DNA of 64,000 nt, taken from DATMAM01 sp035559995 (GTDB lineage: Bacteria > Desulfobacterota > Binatia > UBA9968). Every line of letters begins with the position of its first letter. The first letter of the stretch is position 1. The position numbers and the translations under genes are program-made. Below the pieces are notes generated by a model that was given only the letters and a program-made list of their open reading frames with translations, was not told where the DNA came from and ran no database searches. Of the stretch, positions 43,269 through 51,863 are shown in pieces. The DNA lies in contig DATMAM010000060.1 of the NCBI GenBank assembly GCA_035559995.1, positions 8,122-72,121 of the forward strand, written 5' to 3'.

Positions 43269-44411
43269 TTAGCCCGCCGGCCATATCGCATCGAGCTTAA
43301 AAAACCGAATCGCGTTTCCCGCCAGCATCAGATATTTCTCGTGCTCCGGCACGCCCGCGAAGTTGCGCTCGATCGTCCGGCGTGAGTTCGGCCAGTCGGA
43401 TGGGTCGTGCGGAAAGTCGGTGGACCACAGGACCTTATCGACGCCGATGTGGTGCCTCAATTGAACCCCGATCGGGTTGTCCATGAAGCCCCAGAGGCAA
43501 TGTTCCTTGATGATCTCGCTCGGCTTGCGCTCGAGGGGCTTTAAGCCCTGCGCGCGCTCGTGGTAAAAGCGGTGCCGCTCCCAGATGAGGTCCGCCTGCT
43601 CGAGATAGTTCGGAATCCAGCCGATCTGATTTTCGGCGAAATAGATCTGCAATCTCGGAAAACGATCGAACACTCCGTGAATCGCAAGCGCCATGGCGAT
43701 CGGGGCGGCCTTCGTGCCGTAGGTGGAAATCCGCCGCGCCAGGTTGAGGCCGCCGCCGCGCTCCCGACCTTCGCGCATCCCCGAAAACATCGTGTGGACC
43801 GTAACCGGCATGCCGAGATCGATTGCCGCCTCCCAGAAGCGGTCGTCCTCGGGCTTGAGCGAAAGGCTGCCGTTCGGATACGCGTCGAGGCTGACGGCTT
43901 TGAGCCCTAGCTTGGCGCAGTGCTCCATCTCGGCGATCGCGGCATCGACGCCCCGCCGCGGGAGGATCCCGACGGGGATGAAGCGCTCGAGGTCCGTGCC
44001 CATGTACTCCTCGGCGACGAACTCGTTGTACGCGGCCGTGACCGCGAAATAGGCGTCATCGTCCGCGATCCCATTCAGGCATTCGAGCTTGCCCAGCCCG
44101 GGATACAACACTTCGGCATCGACCCCGTCAATGTCCAATTCGCGGAGCCGCTCCGCGGGAGTTCCCGAGCCGACGGCGTCCTCGTAGCGTTTGATGTTGT
44201 CATGCCCCCACTGTTCCCATGGAATTCCCGCGTTGTGCGCCCATAGTTTCTGCAGCGGCCAATTCTCCGCCAGAACGGCGTCGCCGCCGTTGGGCAAGCG
44301 AATCGTCCGCGGCGCGCGATCGCGATACTTTGCCGGGACGCGATCGCGCCAACGGTTCGGGCTAACCTCCAGATGCGAATCCGCCGAGATGCAACGATAG
44401 ACGCGCGCCAT
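43269..44411 (-). CDS. Amidohydrolase family protein (ACMSD-like)
   Basis: 380 residues. The N-terminal SADSHLE gives the D-x-H metal motif; later HTMFSG, AIHGVFDRFPRLQIYFAEN (His) and WSTDFPHDPSDWP (catalytic Asp) follow the ACMSD/2,3-dihydroxybenzoate decarboxylase group. Likely a decarboxylase or hydrolase of an aromatic or carboxylated intermediate. Same strand and near the Rieske and LLM genes, so probably the same pathway. Confidence 0.87.
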   Translation of the reverse strand: MARVYRCISADSHLEVSPNRWRDRVPAKYRDRAPRTIRLPNGGDAVLAENWPLQKLWAHNAGIPWEQWGHDNIKRYEDAVGSGTPAERLRELDIDGVDAEVLYPGLGKLECLNGIADDDAYFAVTAAYNEFVAEEYMGTDLERFIPVGILPRRGVDAAIAEMEHCAKLGLKAVSLDAYPNGSLSLKPEDDRFWEAAIDLGMPVTVHTMFSGMREGRERGGGLNLARRISTYGTKAAPIAMALAIHGVFDRFPRLQIYFAENQIGWIPNYLEQADLIWERHRFYHERAQGLKPLERKPSEIIKEHCLWGFMDNPIGVQLRHHIGVDKVLWSTDFPHDPSDWPNSRRTIERNFAGVPEHEKYLMLAGNAIRFFKLDAIWPAG

Positions 44412-44659
44412 AACGCCTGGCCTCCTAAAGTCGCTTCAGTTCATCCGATCATGTCGATGCCATGAGCCCGGCCTCAGCTTTGTTCGAACTTCACCGCGCC
44501 AAGGCTATGTCGCGGCTCGTGCGCCATTCGAAGGGACGAACTCGTGATCGTGCTCGCCATTCGTGCTCGGAAAGACGAGCGCGAGCCCCGAGCGCGAAAA
44601 ACGTCCGACTCCCTCAATTATTCGTGCCGTTCGCGGAGAGGCCGCCTTTCGAGCTCGGA

Positions 44660-45475
44660 TCACACGTCCGGCCGCCGGTATCCGGCCTTGGGGCCGCCTT
44701 TTTGCGAATGAAGATAATCCTCGACGTAAGCGAGCGGATCGACCATGCGGTGCTGCCACGCGCCCACAAGTTGATCCATCTTCATCGCCTCGGCGAGAGG
44801 GAGGTTGGCTCCCATCTGCACCGCTATTTTTGCGGAGGCGAGCGCCGCCGGATGGCGGGCCGCGATTTCTTCCGCCAGCCGACGGGTCACCGGCTCCAGC
44901 TCGGATTCTTCCACCGCCATCGACACAAGCCCGATCCGATCGGCTTCGATCCCCGTAAGGTTACGCCCCGTGAGCTGAATCAGCGCCGCTTTTTTCATCG
45001 AGATTCCGGAATGAAAGAGCGTGCTGGTCGCCATTTGACCGAAGCTGCCGCGCAGGATCTCGGGCATGCCGATCTGGGCGTTGCTGGCGGCGATCACAAG
45101 ATCATGAGAGTTCATCAGCGCCAAACCGCCGCCTAAACAATAGCCGTGGATCTGGGCGATCGTCACCTTGGGAAAATTTCTCACGGCGTCAAACAGCATT
45201 CGCGTCGGGCTGTGCCGGTCCCAATCTCCCGGCGGAGCTTTGGTCAGCGCCCGCAGATAATAAAGATCCAGTCCCGAGCAGTACGACGGGCCGTTGCCCT
45301 TTGTGACCACGACGCTGATGGCCGTATCCGCGCGGATGTCTTCCAGAGCCGCGAGCATGTCGTCCACCATCTGCTGGTTGATGGCGTTGCGCTTTTCCGG
45401 CCGGTTCAAGGTGATCGTGGCGATCTTCTTATCGGCGAATTTTTCCAGGATGACGGTTGAAAAACTTTCTGCCAT
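44660..45475 (-). CDS. Enoyl-CoA hydratase/isomerase family protein
   Basis: 271 residues, crotonase fold. The oxyanion motifs are GNGPSYCSGLDLYYL and IHGYCLGGGLALMNSHDLVIA. The catalytic Glu equivalent is in the MPEILRGSFGQ segment. Hydrates or isomerises acyl-CoA intermediates. It lies 18 bases after the Rieske gene. Downstream 44412-44659 is a 248-base spacer without recognisable content. Confidence 0.9.
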   Translation of the reverse strand: MAESFSTVILEKFADKKIATITLNRPEKRNAINQQMVDDMLAALEDIRADTAISVVVTKGNGPSYCSGLDLYYLRALTKAPPGDWDRHSPTRMLFDAVRNFPKVTIAQIHGYCLGGGLALMNSHDLVIAASNAQIGMPEILRGSFGQMATSTLFHSGISMKKAALIQLTGRNLTGIEADRIGLVSMAVEESELEPVTRRLAEEIAARHPAALASAKIAVQMGANLPLAEAMKMDQLVGAWQHRMVDPLAYVEDYLHSQKGGPKAGYRRPDV

Positions 45476-45493
45476 TGCAAGTTCCTTCGAACG

Positions 45494-46777
45494 CTAAATG
45501 CCCGACGTCGTTGCCACCTGCGTGAGCTTTTCGGCGCGCTTCGATTCGTCGTCCAGCACCGGGCTAAAACGGGTGGCTCCTCCCTGGCGCCGGCCGGCCT
45601 TCTGGTTGTACTTGCCGCCGGCGAGCTTGGCCTCTTCCAGCTTGACGGCAATCCTTACGTTCTTCGCCGGGTCGCGAAAGACGTTCATCGGATCCTCGCC
45701 GCGCTCGACCTTGTCCAGCTCGTCCTTTAACAGCTTGCGGTAGAGAATCACGCCCTGGTCCGATTCCCCGAGCCGCTCGAGCGTGCGATCGGTAATCGGC
45801 CCCTGCGAATACCACGCGACCATGTCCTGTCCGCTGTTGTTGAAATGCAAGGTCTCCCAGTCGGGCTGGCCGTTTTCGTCGAGCGCCGGCACGGGAACTC
45901 GGTAGAACGGGATCCGGTCGGGAGCGCCGACGCCGGCCTCGGACCGCTTCACGTAGCACGTGTACCACCAGTGGACCGTGTGGGTGTCGTCCGCCGGAAC
46001 GCGGATTTGAAACGTCGTGCGCCGCGTGCTGCCGCTCACGAGAATGTTCGGGAACAGAACCGGATGGCCTGTTTTCCAGTCTTCATCCTCCTCCGTCTCG
46101 CCTTCGAGCACGCGCCGCTTGATGATGCCGTGTTCAAAGATATCGAAGCCGATCTTCTGATGACGGAGCGGAGTCCCCTTCTGGTCGGACTTGCCCACGC
46201 GCTCGAGCGCGTAATTGTTGAAATGCTGGTGCAGCCATTCCACATGCACGGGATCGACGCTGTTTTCCATGATCTGCAGCCAGTTGCACGGCACCACGGC
46301 CACGCCGATGTCGCGGAGCGCGTCCTCGCGCACGAAAACCTCCCAGCGCGGCAACAGCGGCACCGGTTCCGGCCCCAAGTACGCGAAGACCATCCCGCCA
46401 AGTTCCTCGACCGGATAGGAGGTGATTCGGACCTTGTCCTTGAAGGAGCTTGCCGCAGGCTCGGCGGGCATTTCGAGACACCTGCCGTCGCGGCCGAACT
46501 TCCACCCGTGGTACGCGCAGCGCAACCCGTCGTCCTCCGGTATGCCGTAGATCAGGGAAACGCGCCGGTGCGGGCAGGTGTCGCCGATCAACCCCAAATG
46601 TCCTTTGCGGTCGCGGTACAGCACCAGGGATTCGCCGAGGATTTTTACCAGCTTGGTCGGGTGGTCCATCATTTCCGAGCTTGCCGCGATGGGATGCCAG
46701 TAGCGGCGGAGCAGATTGCCCATCGGCGTTCCCGGACCTACGCGCGTGAGTCGCTCATTTTCCTCTCTGCTCAGCAT
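45494..46777 (-). CDS. Rieske non-haem iron oxygenase, alpha subunit
   Basis: 427 residues from the ATG at 46777 (MLSREENERL) with AGGAGG upstream. 2Fe-2S site CPHRR...CAYHGW; mononuclear site SVDPVHVEWLHQH (D-x2-H-x4-H). Paralogue of the protein at 38439, with the same GPGTPMG N-terminal motif. Phthalate dioxygenase-like group; predicted to hydroxylate an aromatic or heterocyclic acid. In an apparent operon between a double cupin and an enoyl-CoA hydratase. A reductase partner is not seen. Confidence 0.9.
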   Translation of the reverse strand: MLSREENERLTRVGPGTPMGNLLRRYWHPIAASSEMMDHPTKLVKILGESLVLYRDRKGHLGLIGDTCPHRRVSLIYGIPEDDGLRCAYHGWKFGRDGRCLEMPAEPAASSFKDKVRITSYPVEELGGMVFAYLGPEPVPLLPRWEVFVREDALRDIGVAVVPCNWLQIMENSVDPVHVEWLHQHFNNYALERVGKSDQKGTPLRHQKIGFDIFEHGIIKRRVLEGETEEDEDWKTGHPVLFPNILVSGSTRRTTFQIRVPADDTHTVHWWYTCYVKRSEAGVGAPDRIPFYRVPVPALDENGQPDWETLHFNNSGQDMVAWYSQGPITDRTLERLGESDQGVILYRKLLKDELDKVERGEDPMNVFRDPAKNVRIAVKLEEAKLAGGKYNQKAGRRQGGATRFSPVLDDESKRAEKLTQVATTSGI

Positions 46778-46836
46778 GGTGCCTCCTGAAAAGAAGCCGC
46801 CGGTTTGGGCCGAACGCCCAGCCCTGCGGCGCTCCG

Positions 46837-47844
46837 TCAATTTTCTCCATTGTACTCTGGCGCGTTTTCCAGCTGCTCGATGCGCGCGTAGCCGATCATC
46901 TTGTACAGCCGGTTGGATCCCGCGATAAAGCGCGCGGGCTTGGCCGGGTCGGCGTTGAAATGCTGGTGAATGGTATTTTGCGGAATGTAGACGAGATCGC
47001 CCTCTTTCCATTCCCAACGGCTCGGCTGTTTCGCGATGCGCGCGTAGTACTTGTCGGTGATGTCGACTTCCACGTCCCAGTGCAAATCGTAGCCGCGCCC
47101 TTCCAGCACATAGAATATTTCATCCGCCATCTGCCACTGCTTTCCGGAGCGGCTTCCGGCGGGAATTTCCTGCAGGTGCACATCGACGGCTTTGATGCGC
47201 AACGGCACCGTCGCGTCCGCGAGCAGGCGCACGCGGCCGTGCGGCGTCGTTCGCCAGGGGGTGTCTGCCGGCTTGATGACTTTCTTGAGCCGGACGTCTT
47301 CCGGCGCGCGCGCGATCGCCCACTCGACGGGCGGCCCCCAGCGGCCATCGTCCGGCGCGACGGTTCCTATCGGGCCTTGCTGGTGGAGGCCGAGGAATAG
47401 CCAGGTCGGCTTCGCCTTCATCACCAGCGCAACGAAGGGCTGTTCCGGGTCCGGATTGTTATGCCAGTGAACCGAGTCGTTGTGCACGGCGACCGCGTCT
47501 CCGGCTTCCCAGTCGTAGCGCACGCCGTCGTGCATGTCGAAGCCTCTGCCCTGGAGAATATAAAAGAACGCCTCGTTCTGATGGCCATGGCCCTTGTCGC
47601 GGCCGCCGGGTGCCACCGTCACAAAGTGGCAGTGCAGGCTTTGCGTGAGAAACGGCTCTTTGCCGGGACTGACGAGGCTTTTTTCGACCGCGCCCTCGCC
47701 GATGCAATCGCGATAGTCGCAGCTGATCACGCGCGGGATCGTGGCCAGGCGCTGGCGCCGCATCTCGGCAAGGCCGTAGGTCATGCTCTCGACGCTGCGC
47801 ACAAAAACACGCGGCTTGTTGTATCTCGGCGGCGGATTCGCCAT
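46837..47844 (-). CDS. Double-cupin protein
   Basis: 335 residues from the ATG at 47844 with GGGAGGA upstream. First cupin: GHGHQNEAFFYILQGRG and NDSVHWHNNPD. Second cupin: MADEIFYVLEGRG and NTIHQHFN. The bicupin layout resembles gentisate 1,2-dioxygenase-like enzymes, but the ring-cleavage signature is not clear. First gene of the catabolic run on this strand, so it may act on or sense the pathway substrate. Confidence 0.8.
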   Translation of the reverse strand: MANPPPRYNKPRVFVRSVESMTYGLAEMRRQRLATIPRVISCDYRDCIGEGAVEKSLVSPGKEPFLTQSLHCHFVTVAPGGRDKGHGHQNEAFFYILQGRGFDMHDGVRYDWEAGDAVAVHNDSVHWHNNPDPEQPFVALVMKAKPTWLFLGLHQQGPIGTVAPDDGRWGPPVEWAIARAPEDVRLKKVIKPADTPWRTTPHGRVRLLADATVPLRIKAVDVHLQEIPAGSRSGKQWQMADEIFYVLEGRGYDLHWDVEVDITDKYYARIAKQPSRWEWKEGDLVYIPQNTIHQHFNADPAKPARFIAGSNRLYKMIGYARIEQLENAPEYNGEN

Positions 47845-47859
47845 GGATGATCCTCCCAA

Positions 47860-48131
47860 AAAAGATCCGCTTTGGAAACTACAACGCGGCTCGAGAAACT
47901 GTCAAGCAACGCGCAAAAATCGCTCGCCTTGTATCGCCGATGAAAGGATTGAGTCAGGCTCGAGCGCCGCCCGCGCCACGACTGGAGCCTGCGGCCAAAG
48001 AGCTCACGCGGGCGAGCAGCCTTAGGAGATCTCAGAGCGAAAGAGGGACGGGAAGGGCGACATGAAAAGCTTCATCCGGGCGCCGTGGTTTTCTACCGGC
48101 GCGCTCCGGCCTCGGTCGCCGCCCAGCGCCT
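47860..48131. other. Intergenic, promoter region of the catabolic run
   Basis: 272 bases between the cupin start and the LamG stop. No gene recognised; the promoter of the minus-strand catabolic run must lie here, but no clear -35/-10 pair stood out. Confidence 0.35.
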
Positions 48132-50321
48132 TCATGGGGCGACGGCGCACCCCTCGTTGGAGTAACCCGACGCGCCCGCTGCGTTCACAGCCTGAACGCG
48201 ATAGCAGTAGGTATTCCCGCTGACAACATCGCCGTCAACGTAGGTCTTCACGTTCGCCGCGACCGTGGCAACGCTGACGTATGTTCCGGCGCTCCCCGCT
48301 TTGCGCTCGATCCGGAAGTTATCCTCGTTACTCGAGTTGTCCTGCCAGCTCAGCGTGAGCTTGGAAGGCGTGATCGTAAACGTTGCGCTCGCCTCGCCGC
48401 TCGGGTTGTAACCGCTCTTGAAGGCCTTGGCCTTGACGAGCGCGCTACCGGTAAGCGCGATCGCGCCCGTATAAAGGGCGGAGGACTGAGTGGGCGTCGA
48501 GCCATCGGTGGTGTAGTAGATCGACGCTCCCGCCGTCGCGCTCTGAAGCGTCACGGAGACCGAGCCGGTATAGCTCCCACCGTTTGGGCTGATCGTCGGG
48601 GTTGCAACCGTCGGCAAGCTCACCGTCAAGCCAAAGCTCGTCGTCCTCGTCACCCCGCCGCCTGTCGCCGCGACCGTTATCGTGTAGCTCCCCGCCGGCG
48701 TGGAGCTGCTCGTGCCGATGGTGAGCGTCGACGAGCAAGTGGGGCTACAGCCGCTCGAGCTGAAAGAAGCGCTGGCTTCCGCCGGAAGGCCGGAAACTGA
48801 GAAGCCGACGATTTGTGCTGCGCCGGAGACGAGAGCGGCGGTTACGACGTTCTCGACGGAGCCGCCGGCGCTGACCGACCTGTCGCCCGAATTCGAGAAG
48901 GAAAAATCAAAAGCCTCCGCGGCTGTGAATACCGCCGTTGCCTCGGCGCTCGGATTGTAATCCTTCTTGAACGCCTTCGCCTTCACCACGCCGGGGCCGG
49001 AGATCGTAAAAGGTTTTTTGTACCTGGGCGAAGACTGCGTCGGCGTTGTTCCATCGGTCGTGTAATGGATGGCGGCCCCGGAAGTCCCGGTCTGCAATCT
49101 CACGGAGACCGGCCCGGCGTACACGCCGCCGTTCGGCGTGATCAGGGGAGTTTCAACCGTCGGCGCCGTGACGGCAAGGTTAAAGGCCGTGCTGCGGCTG
49201 GCGCTCGCCGCCATTGCGCCGCCCGCTTCCTTGTCTGCGTTCTTGGCGGTGATCACGATCGGATAATTTCCCACCGGCGTCGAACGGCGCGTCTTGATTT
49301 TCACAATGGCCGTGCAATCGGGCTTGCACTTTTTCGAAGAGAGCCGCGCTTTTGCGCCCTCGGGAAGCCCCGTCACCTCGAAAGCGATGTTGCCGGGCTC
49401 GCCGTAAAGCCTGGCTGCATGAACGCTCGTTATCGCGACCGTGCCCCGGTAAACCGCGACGTCACCGGCACTGCTGAGAACGAAATCGAAAGTTTCCTGC
49501 GCCGCCATCCCCTCGTAGAGCGCGCTGATCTCGGCGTCGCTCAAGGCGCGGTTGTAGATCTGAAATTCATCGATCTCGCCGAACCAGGGAAAAACCGCGC
49601 TGGCGCTGGCGGGATCGACAGCGCCGATCCAGACAGCGGCGGCGTTTCTGTTGATGCCGTCGGTTCCGAGCGCAACCGGCCCCGCGGCCAGCGTGCCGTC
49701 CACATACAGGCTCAGTTCGCCGTTGTTCAGAACCGCCGTGATCAGATGCCAATCGTCCGACAGATTGGCCGCGCTCAAGGAGACGCGGCCAAAACCGTCG
49801 TTTGAGCTTTTTCTCGCGAAAAAGGAGAACTCGTTTTTTTTCTTATCGAATGCCAGAGTCCAGCTTCCGTCGGCCGCCCCCGCCCAACCCTTCGCCGCGA
49901 TGATGCGGTATTCTGCATCGGTCAGGAGACCGTTTTGCGGCGTCCGATTGTGCACCCAGGCCGATACGGTCAGCTCGTTTTCGATATCGAGGCTCTCGCT
50001 ATGCGGCACGACCACATAATCGTCGAGCCCGTCAAAGAAGAGCGCATAGCTGAATTTTCCAGCGACCCGTTCGGCCCCGTTGAGCACCTCGCCTGTGTTC
50101 TCGTGACCCGAAAGATCGGCCGCCACGGTTCCGGCTTCTTCGTCAAACGACCAGTCGCCGACGAGACTGTTCGCCGACGCCGCGGAGCTGGCAACGGCCG
50201 CAAGAGAGATTGCCAGCGCGAGACCAGCCGCCGCGCGATACTTTGCGCTGGAGCAAAACCAGCTTAAAACGCTGGACGCAAGGCGAGACCTGAGCCAAAA
50301 AACAAACGGGGCTCCGAGCAT
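48132..50321 (-). CDS. Secreted LamG / chitobiase-repeat / Fn3 protein
   Basis: 729 residues, ATG at 50321 with GGAGGAA upstream. Signal sequence ends near SAASA (about residue 51). Domains in order: LamG-type concanavalin fold (about 55-270, GDWSFDEEAGT to FGEIDEFQIYNRALSDAEI); Ig-like segment; chitobiase C-terminal-like repeat (PNGGVYAGPVSVRLQ, IHYTTDGTTPTQSS); second Ig-like segment; second chitobiase-like repeat (PNGGSYTGSVSVTLQ, IYYTTDGSTPTQSS); C-terminal fibronectin type III. Likely a surface adhesin or glycan-binding protein. The c-di-GMP riboswitch upstream suggests control with the biofilm/motility switch. Confidence 0.88.
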   Translation of the reverse strand: MLGAPFVFWLRSRLASSVLSWFCSSAKYRAAAGLALAISLAAVASSAASANSLVGDWSFDEEAGTVAADLSGHENTGEVLNGAERVAGKFSYALFFDGLDDYVVVPHSESLDIENELTVSAWVHNRTPQNGLLTDAEYRIIAAKGWAGAADGSWTLAFDKKKNEFSFFARKSSNDGFGRVSLSAANLSDDWHLITAVLNNGELSLYVDGTLAAGPVALGTDGINRNAAAVWIGAVDPASASAVFPWFGEIDEFQIYNRALSDAEISALYEGMAAQETFDFVLSSAGDVAVYRGTVAITSVHAARLYGEPGNIAFEVTGLPEGAKARLSSKKCKPDCTAIVKIKTRRSTPVGNYPIVITAKNADKEAGGAMAASASRSTAFNLAVTAPTVETPLITPNGGVYAGPVSVRLQTGTSGAAIHYTTDGTTPTQSSPRYKKPFTISGPGVVKAKAFKKDYNPSAEATAVFTAAEAFDFSFSNSGDRSVSAGGSVENVVTAALVSGAAQIVGFSVSGLPAEASASFSSSGCSPTCSSTLTIGTSSSTPAGSYTITVAATGGGVTRTTSFGLTVSLPTVATPTISPNGGSYTGSVSVTLQSATAGASIYYTTDGSTPTQSSALYTGAIALTGSALVKAKAFKSGYNPSGEASATFTITPSKLTLSWQDNSSNEDNFRIERKAGSAGTYVSVATVAANVKTYVDGDVVSGNTYCYRVQAVNAAGASGYSNEGCAVAP

Positions 50322-50377
50322 GGAAACTTCCTCCAGCCCGAGACCCCGTCACCCAGGAGGTCTTTGCCACCTCTCTT

Positions 50378-50450
50378 CGGTAACCCGGCTGTCAGGCTAT
50401 GCCTGACCCGTGGCTTTGCGTCCCAGCCTCACGACTGGTTTGCCGTTATC
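50378..50450 (-). ncRNA. Cyclic di-GMP-I (GEMM) riboswitch
   Basis: Read on the minus strand, the leader has the conserved blocks of the GEMM-I aptamer in order: GGCAAACC, GGGACGCAAAGCC, a variable hairpin (GGTCAGGC...GCCTGAC), then CAGCCGGGTTACCGAA. The base aligning with position 20 of the Vc2 aptamer is G, consistent with c-di-GMP rather than cGAMP. It starts about 60 bases before the LamG gene ATG. A small GAGGT/ACCTC hairpin follows (near 50352-50372) and may belong to the expression platform. Confidence 0.93.
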
Positions 50451-50726
50451 GGAGAGGGGCCTCAGACAAATAGTTGAATGCCCGAAAGTGTTGCAAGTTG
50501 AATGCCAAGGCCGCCGCGTTTCGCGCAACGGCGTAAGCCTTTCGAATCGATGCGTTATCCGCGGTCACGCGCTCGAGTGGCTGCCCGTAGAAAGAGCCGA
50601 CCGCGACATTTCTGTCACGATCCGGTTTTCGTTGGCATGATTTCGATTGATGGTTTTGGAGGCCGCGGAGGCGAACGGTTTGCGGCCGCGCTAAAGCCCA
50701 TTCACAGACATTCGGTTGCAAGCAAG

Positions 50727-51104
50727 CTATCGCCGGCGGAATTTGGCAACCAGCCGCTTGCCATAAAAGCGCGCGGTCTCCGGACCGAAGGAGCGCCGCT
50801 TGAGAAGATCGAGGTGAATCACCTTCCACTCGATAGATTTGGCCAGCGCTCTTCGTTCGTCCTCGCCTTCCACGTACTTCAGCAGATCCTGCAAGGTGTG
50901 AATCTCTTTTCGCAGCTCGGCTTCCGGCGGCAAAAACCCCGCGTTCTTGAGCACATGATAAGAGATCCGCAGGTCCTCCGGCACCTCGCTCCAGTCGTCC
51001 AACTCGAGCGGTTTTCCCTTTCCCGGCAGATTGTCGAACTCGCCCGCTTCCTGCGCGGCGCGGATCTTCTCTTCAACGAGGCGGGTAACGAAGGAGATCG
51101 GCAT
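50727..51104 (-). CDS. DUF1992 (DnaJ-homologue C28-like) family protein
   Basis: 125 residues. Starts with VEEKIRAAQEAGEFDNLPGKGKPLELDD, the hallmark of DUF1992, followed by charged helices. Function unestablished; often cytoplasmic. Last gene of the dapL-folK run, 12 bases after the small membrane protein. Confidence 0.87.
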   Translation of the reverse strand: MPISFVTRLVEEKIRAAQEAGEFDNLPGKGKPLELDDWSEVPEDLRISYHVLKNAGFLPPEAELRKEIHTLQDLLKYVEGEDERRALAKSIEWKVIHLDLLKRRSFGPETARFYGKRLVAKFRRR

Positions 51105-51116
51105 CGGGCTTCCCTG

Positions 51117-51335
51117 TCAGCGCGCCAGAAAAGCGCGCGCGCAGCTCTCGCTGCAAAAATAGCGGCCGTCGCGAACGACCGCCGCGCCCTTCGGAACATA
51201 GCTCTGGCACTGGGGGTCCAGCACCATGTCCTCGCCGGGAGGGAGCGGCGTCTTTGACGAGGAAAAAAACAGAGTCTTGATCAGGCGGTACAAGAGGTAG
51301 GCGAGAATTAGAAAAACGATGAAACGCAAAAACAA
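51117..51335 (-). CDS. Small membrane protein, PP0621-like
   Basis: 72 residues. One N-terminal membrane helix (residues 3-22) then a short cytoplasmic tail with four cysteines: DPQCQSYVPKG and RYFCSESCARAFL, a TRASH/zinc-knuckle-like arrangement. Matches the PP0621 family in size and layout. It follows folK by 4 bases. Confidence 0.75.
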   Translation of the reverse strand: MFLRFIVFLILAYLLYRLIKTLFFSSSKTPLPPGEDMVLDPQCQSYVPKGAAVVRDGRYFCSESCARAFLAR

Positions 51336-51339
51336 CGAA

Positions 51340-51831
51340 TCACGACCTCATCAGGCTGACCTTCTTGTCATTCTTCACCTTGAGGAGCAGCTCGGAAATG
51401 GTCGCATCGAGGACCGGGTGCACGACCTGCGGAGCGATCTCGCTCAGCGGGAGCAGCACGAATTTTCGATTCTGCAGCTCCGGATGCGGGATCTTGAGGT
51501 TCCGCCGGTTCAGCTTGAGATCATCGTACAAAAGGATGTCGAGATCAATAACGCGCGCCCCCCAGCGCTTGCGTACCTTCTTGCGGCCCATTTGCCGCTC
51601 GATGTTTTTCAGGCGCTTGAGGAGCTGCTCGGGCCCGAGTTCGGTCTCGATTTCGATCACGCCATTCACGTACCACTGTTTGGAGTCCCCGAGCGGCTCG
51701 CTTTCGTACAGAGACGACTCCTTGGTGATCTTGGTTCCGGGAATTTTGGCAACCCTATCCAAACTCTCTAGATAGTTTTCCTTCTTTTTCCCGAGATTGG
51801 AACCGATCCCTATGTACGCCCTGTGGGGCAC
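51340..51831 (-). CDS. folK: 2-amino-4-hydroxy-6-hydroxymethyldihydropteridine pyrophosphokinase
   Basis: 163 residues. Folate pathway enzyme transferring pyrophosphate from ATP to hydroxymethyl-dihydropterin. Motifs: YIGIGSNLG at the N-terminus, SLYESEPLG, and the metal/ATP region WGARVIDLDILLYDD with the paired Asp residues, then IPHPELQNRKFVLLPL. It lies 32 bases after dapL. Confidence 0.94.
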   Translation of the reverse strand: MPHRAYIGIGSNLGKKKENYLESLDRVAKIPGTKITKESSLYESEPLGDSKQWYVNGVIEIETELGPEQLLKRLKNIERQMGRKKVRKRWGARVIDLDILLYDDLKLNRRNLKIPHPELQNRKFVLLPLSEIAPQVVHPVLDATISELLLKVKNDKKVSLMRS

Positions 51832-51863
51832 GATCCTTCAGGACGAATCCTTCAGGACGACAA

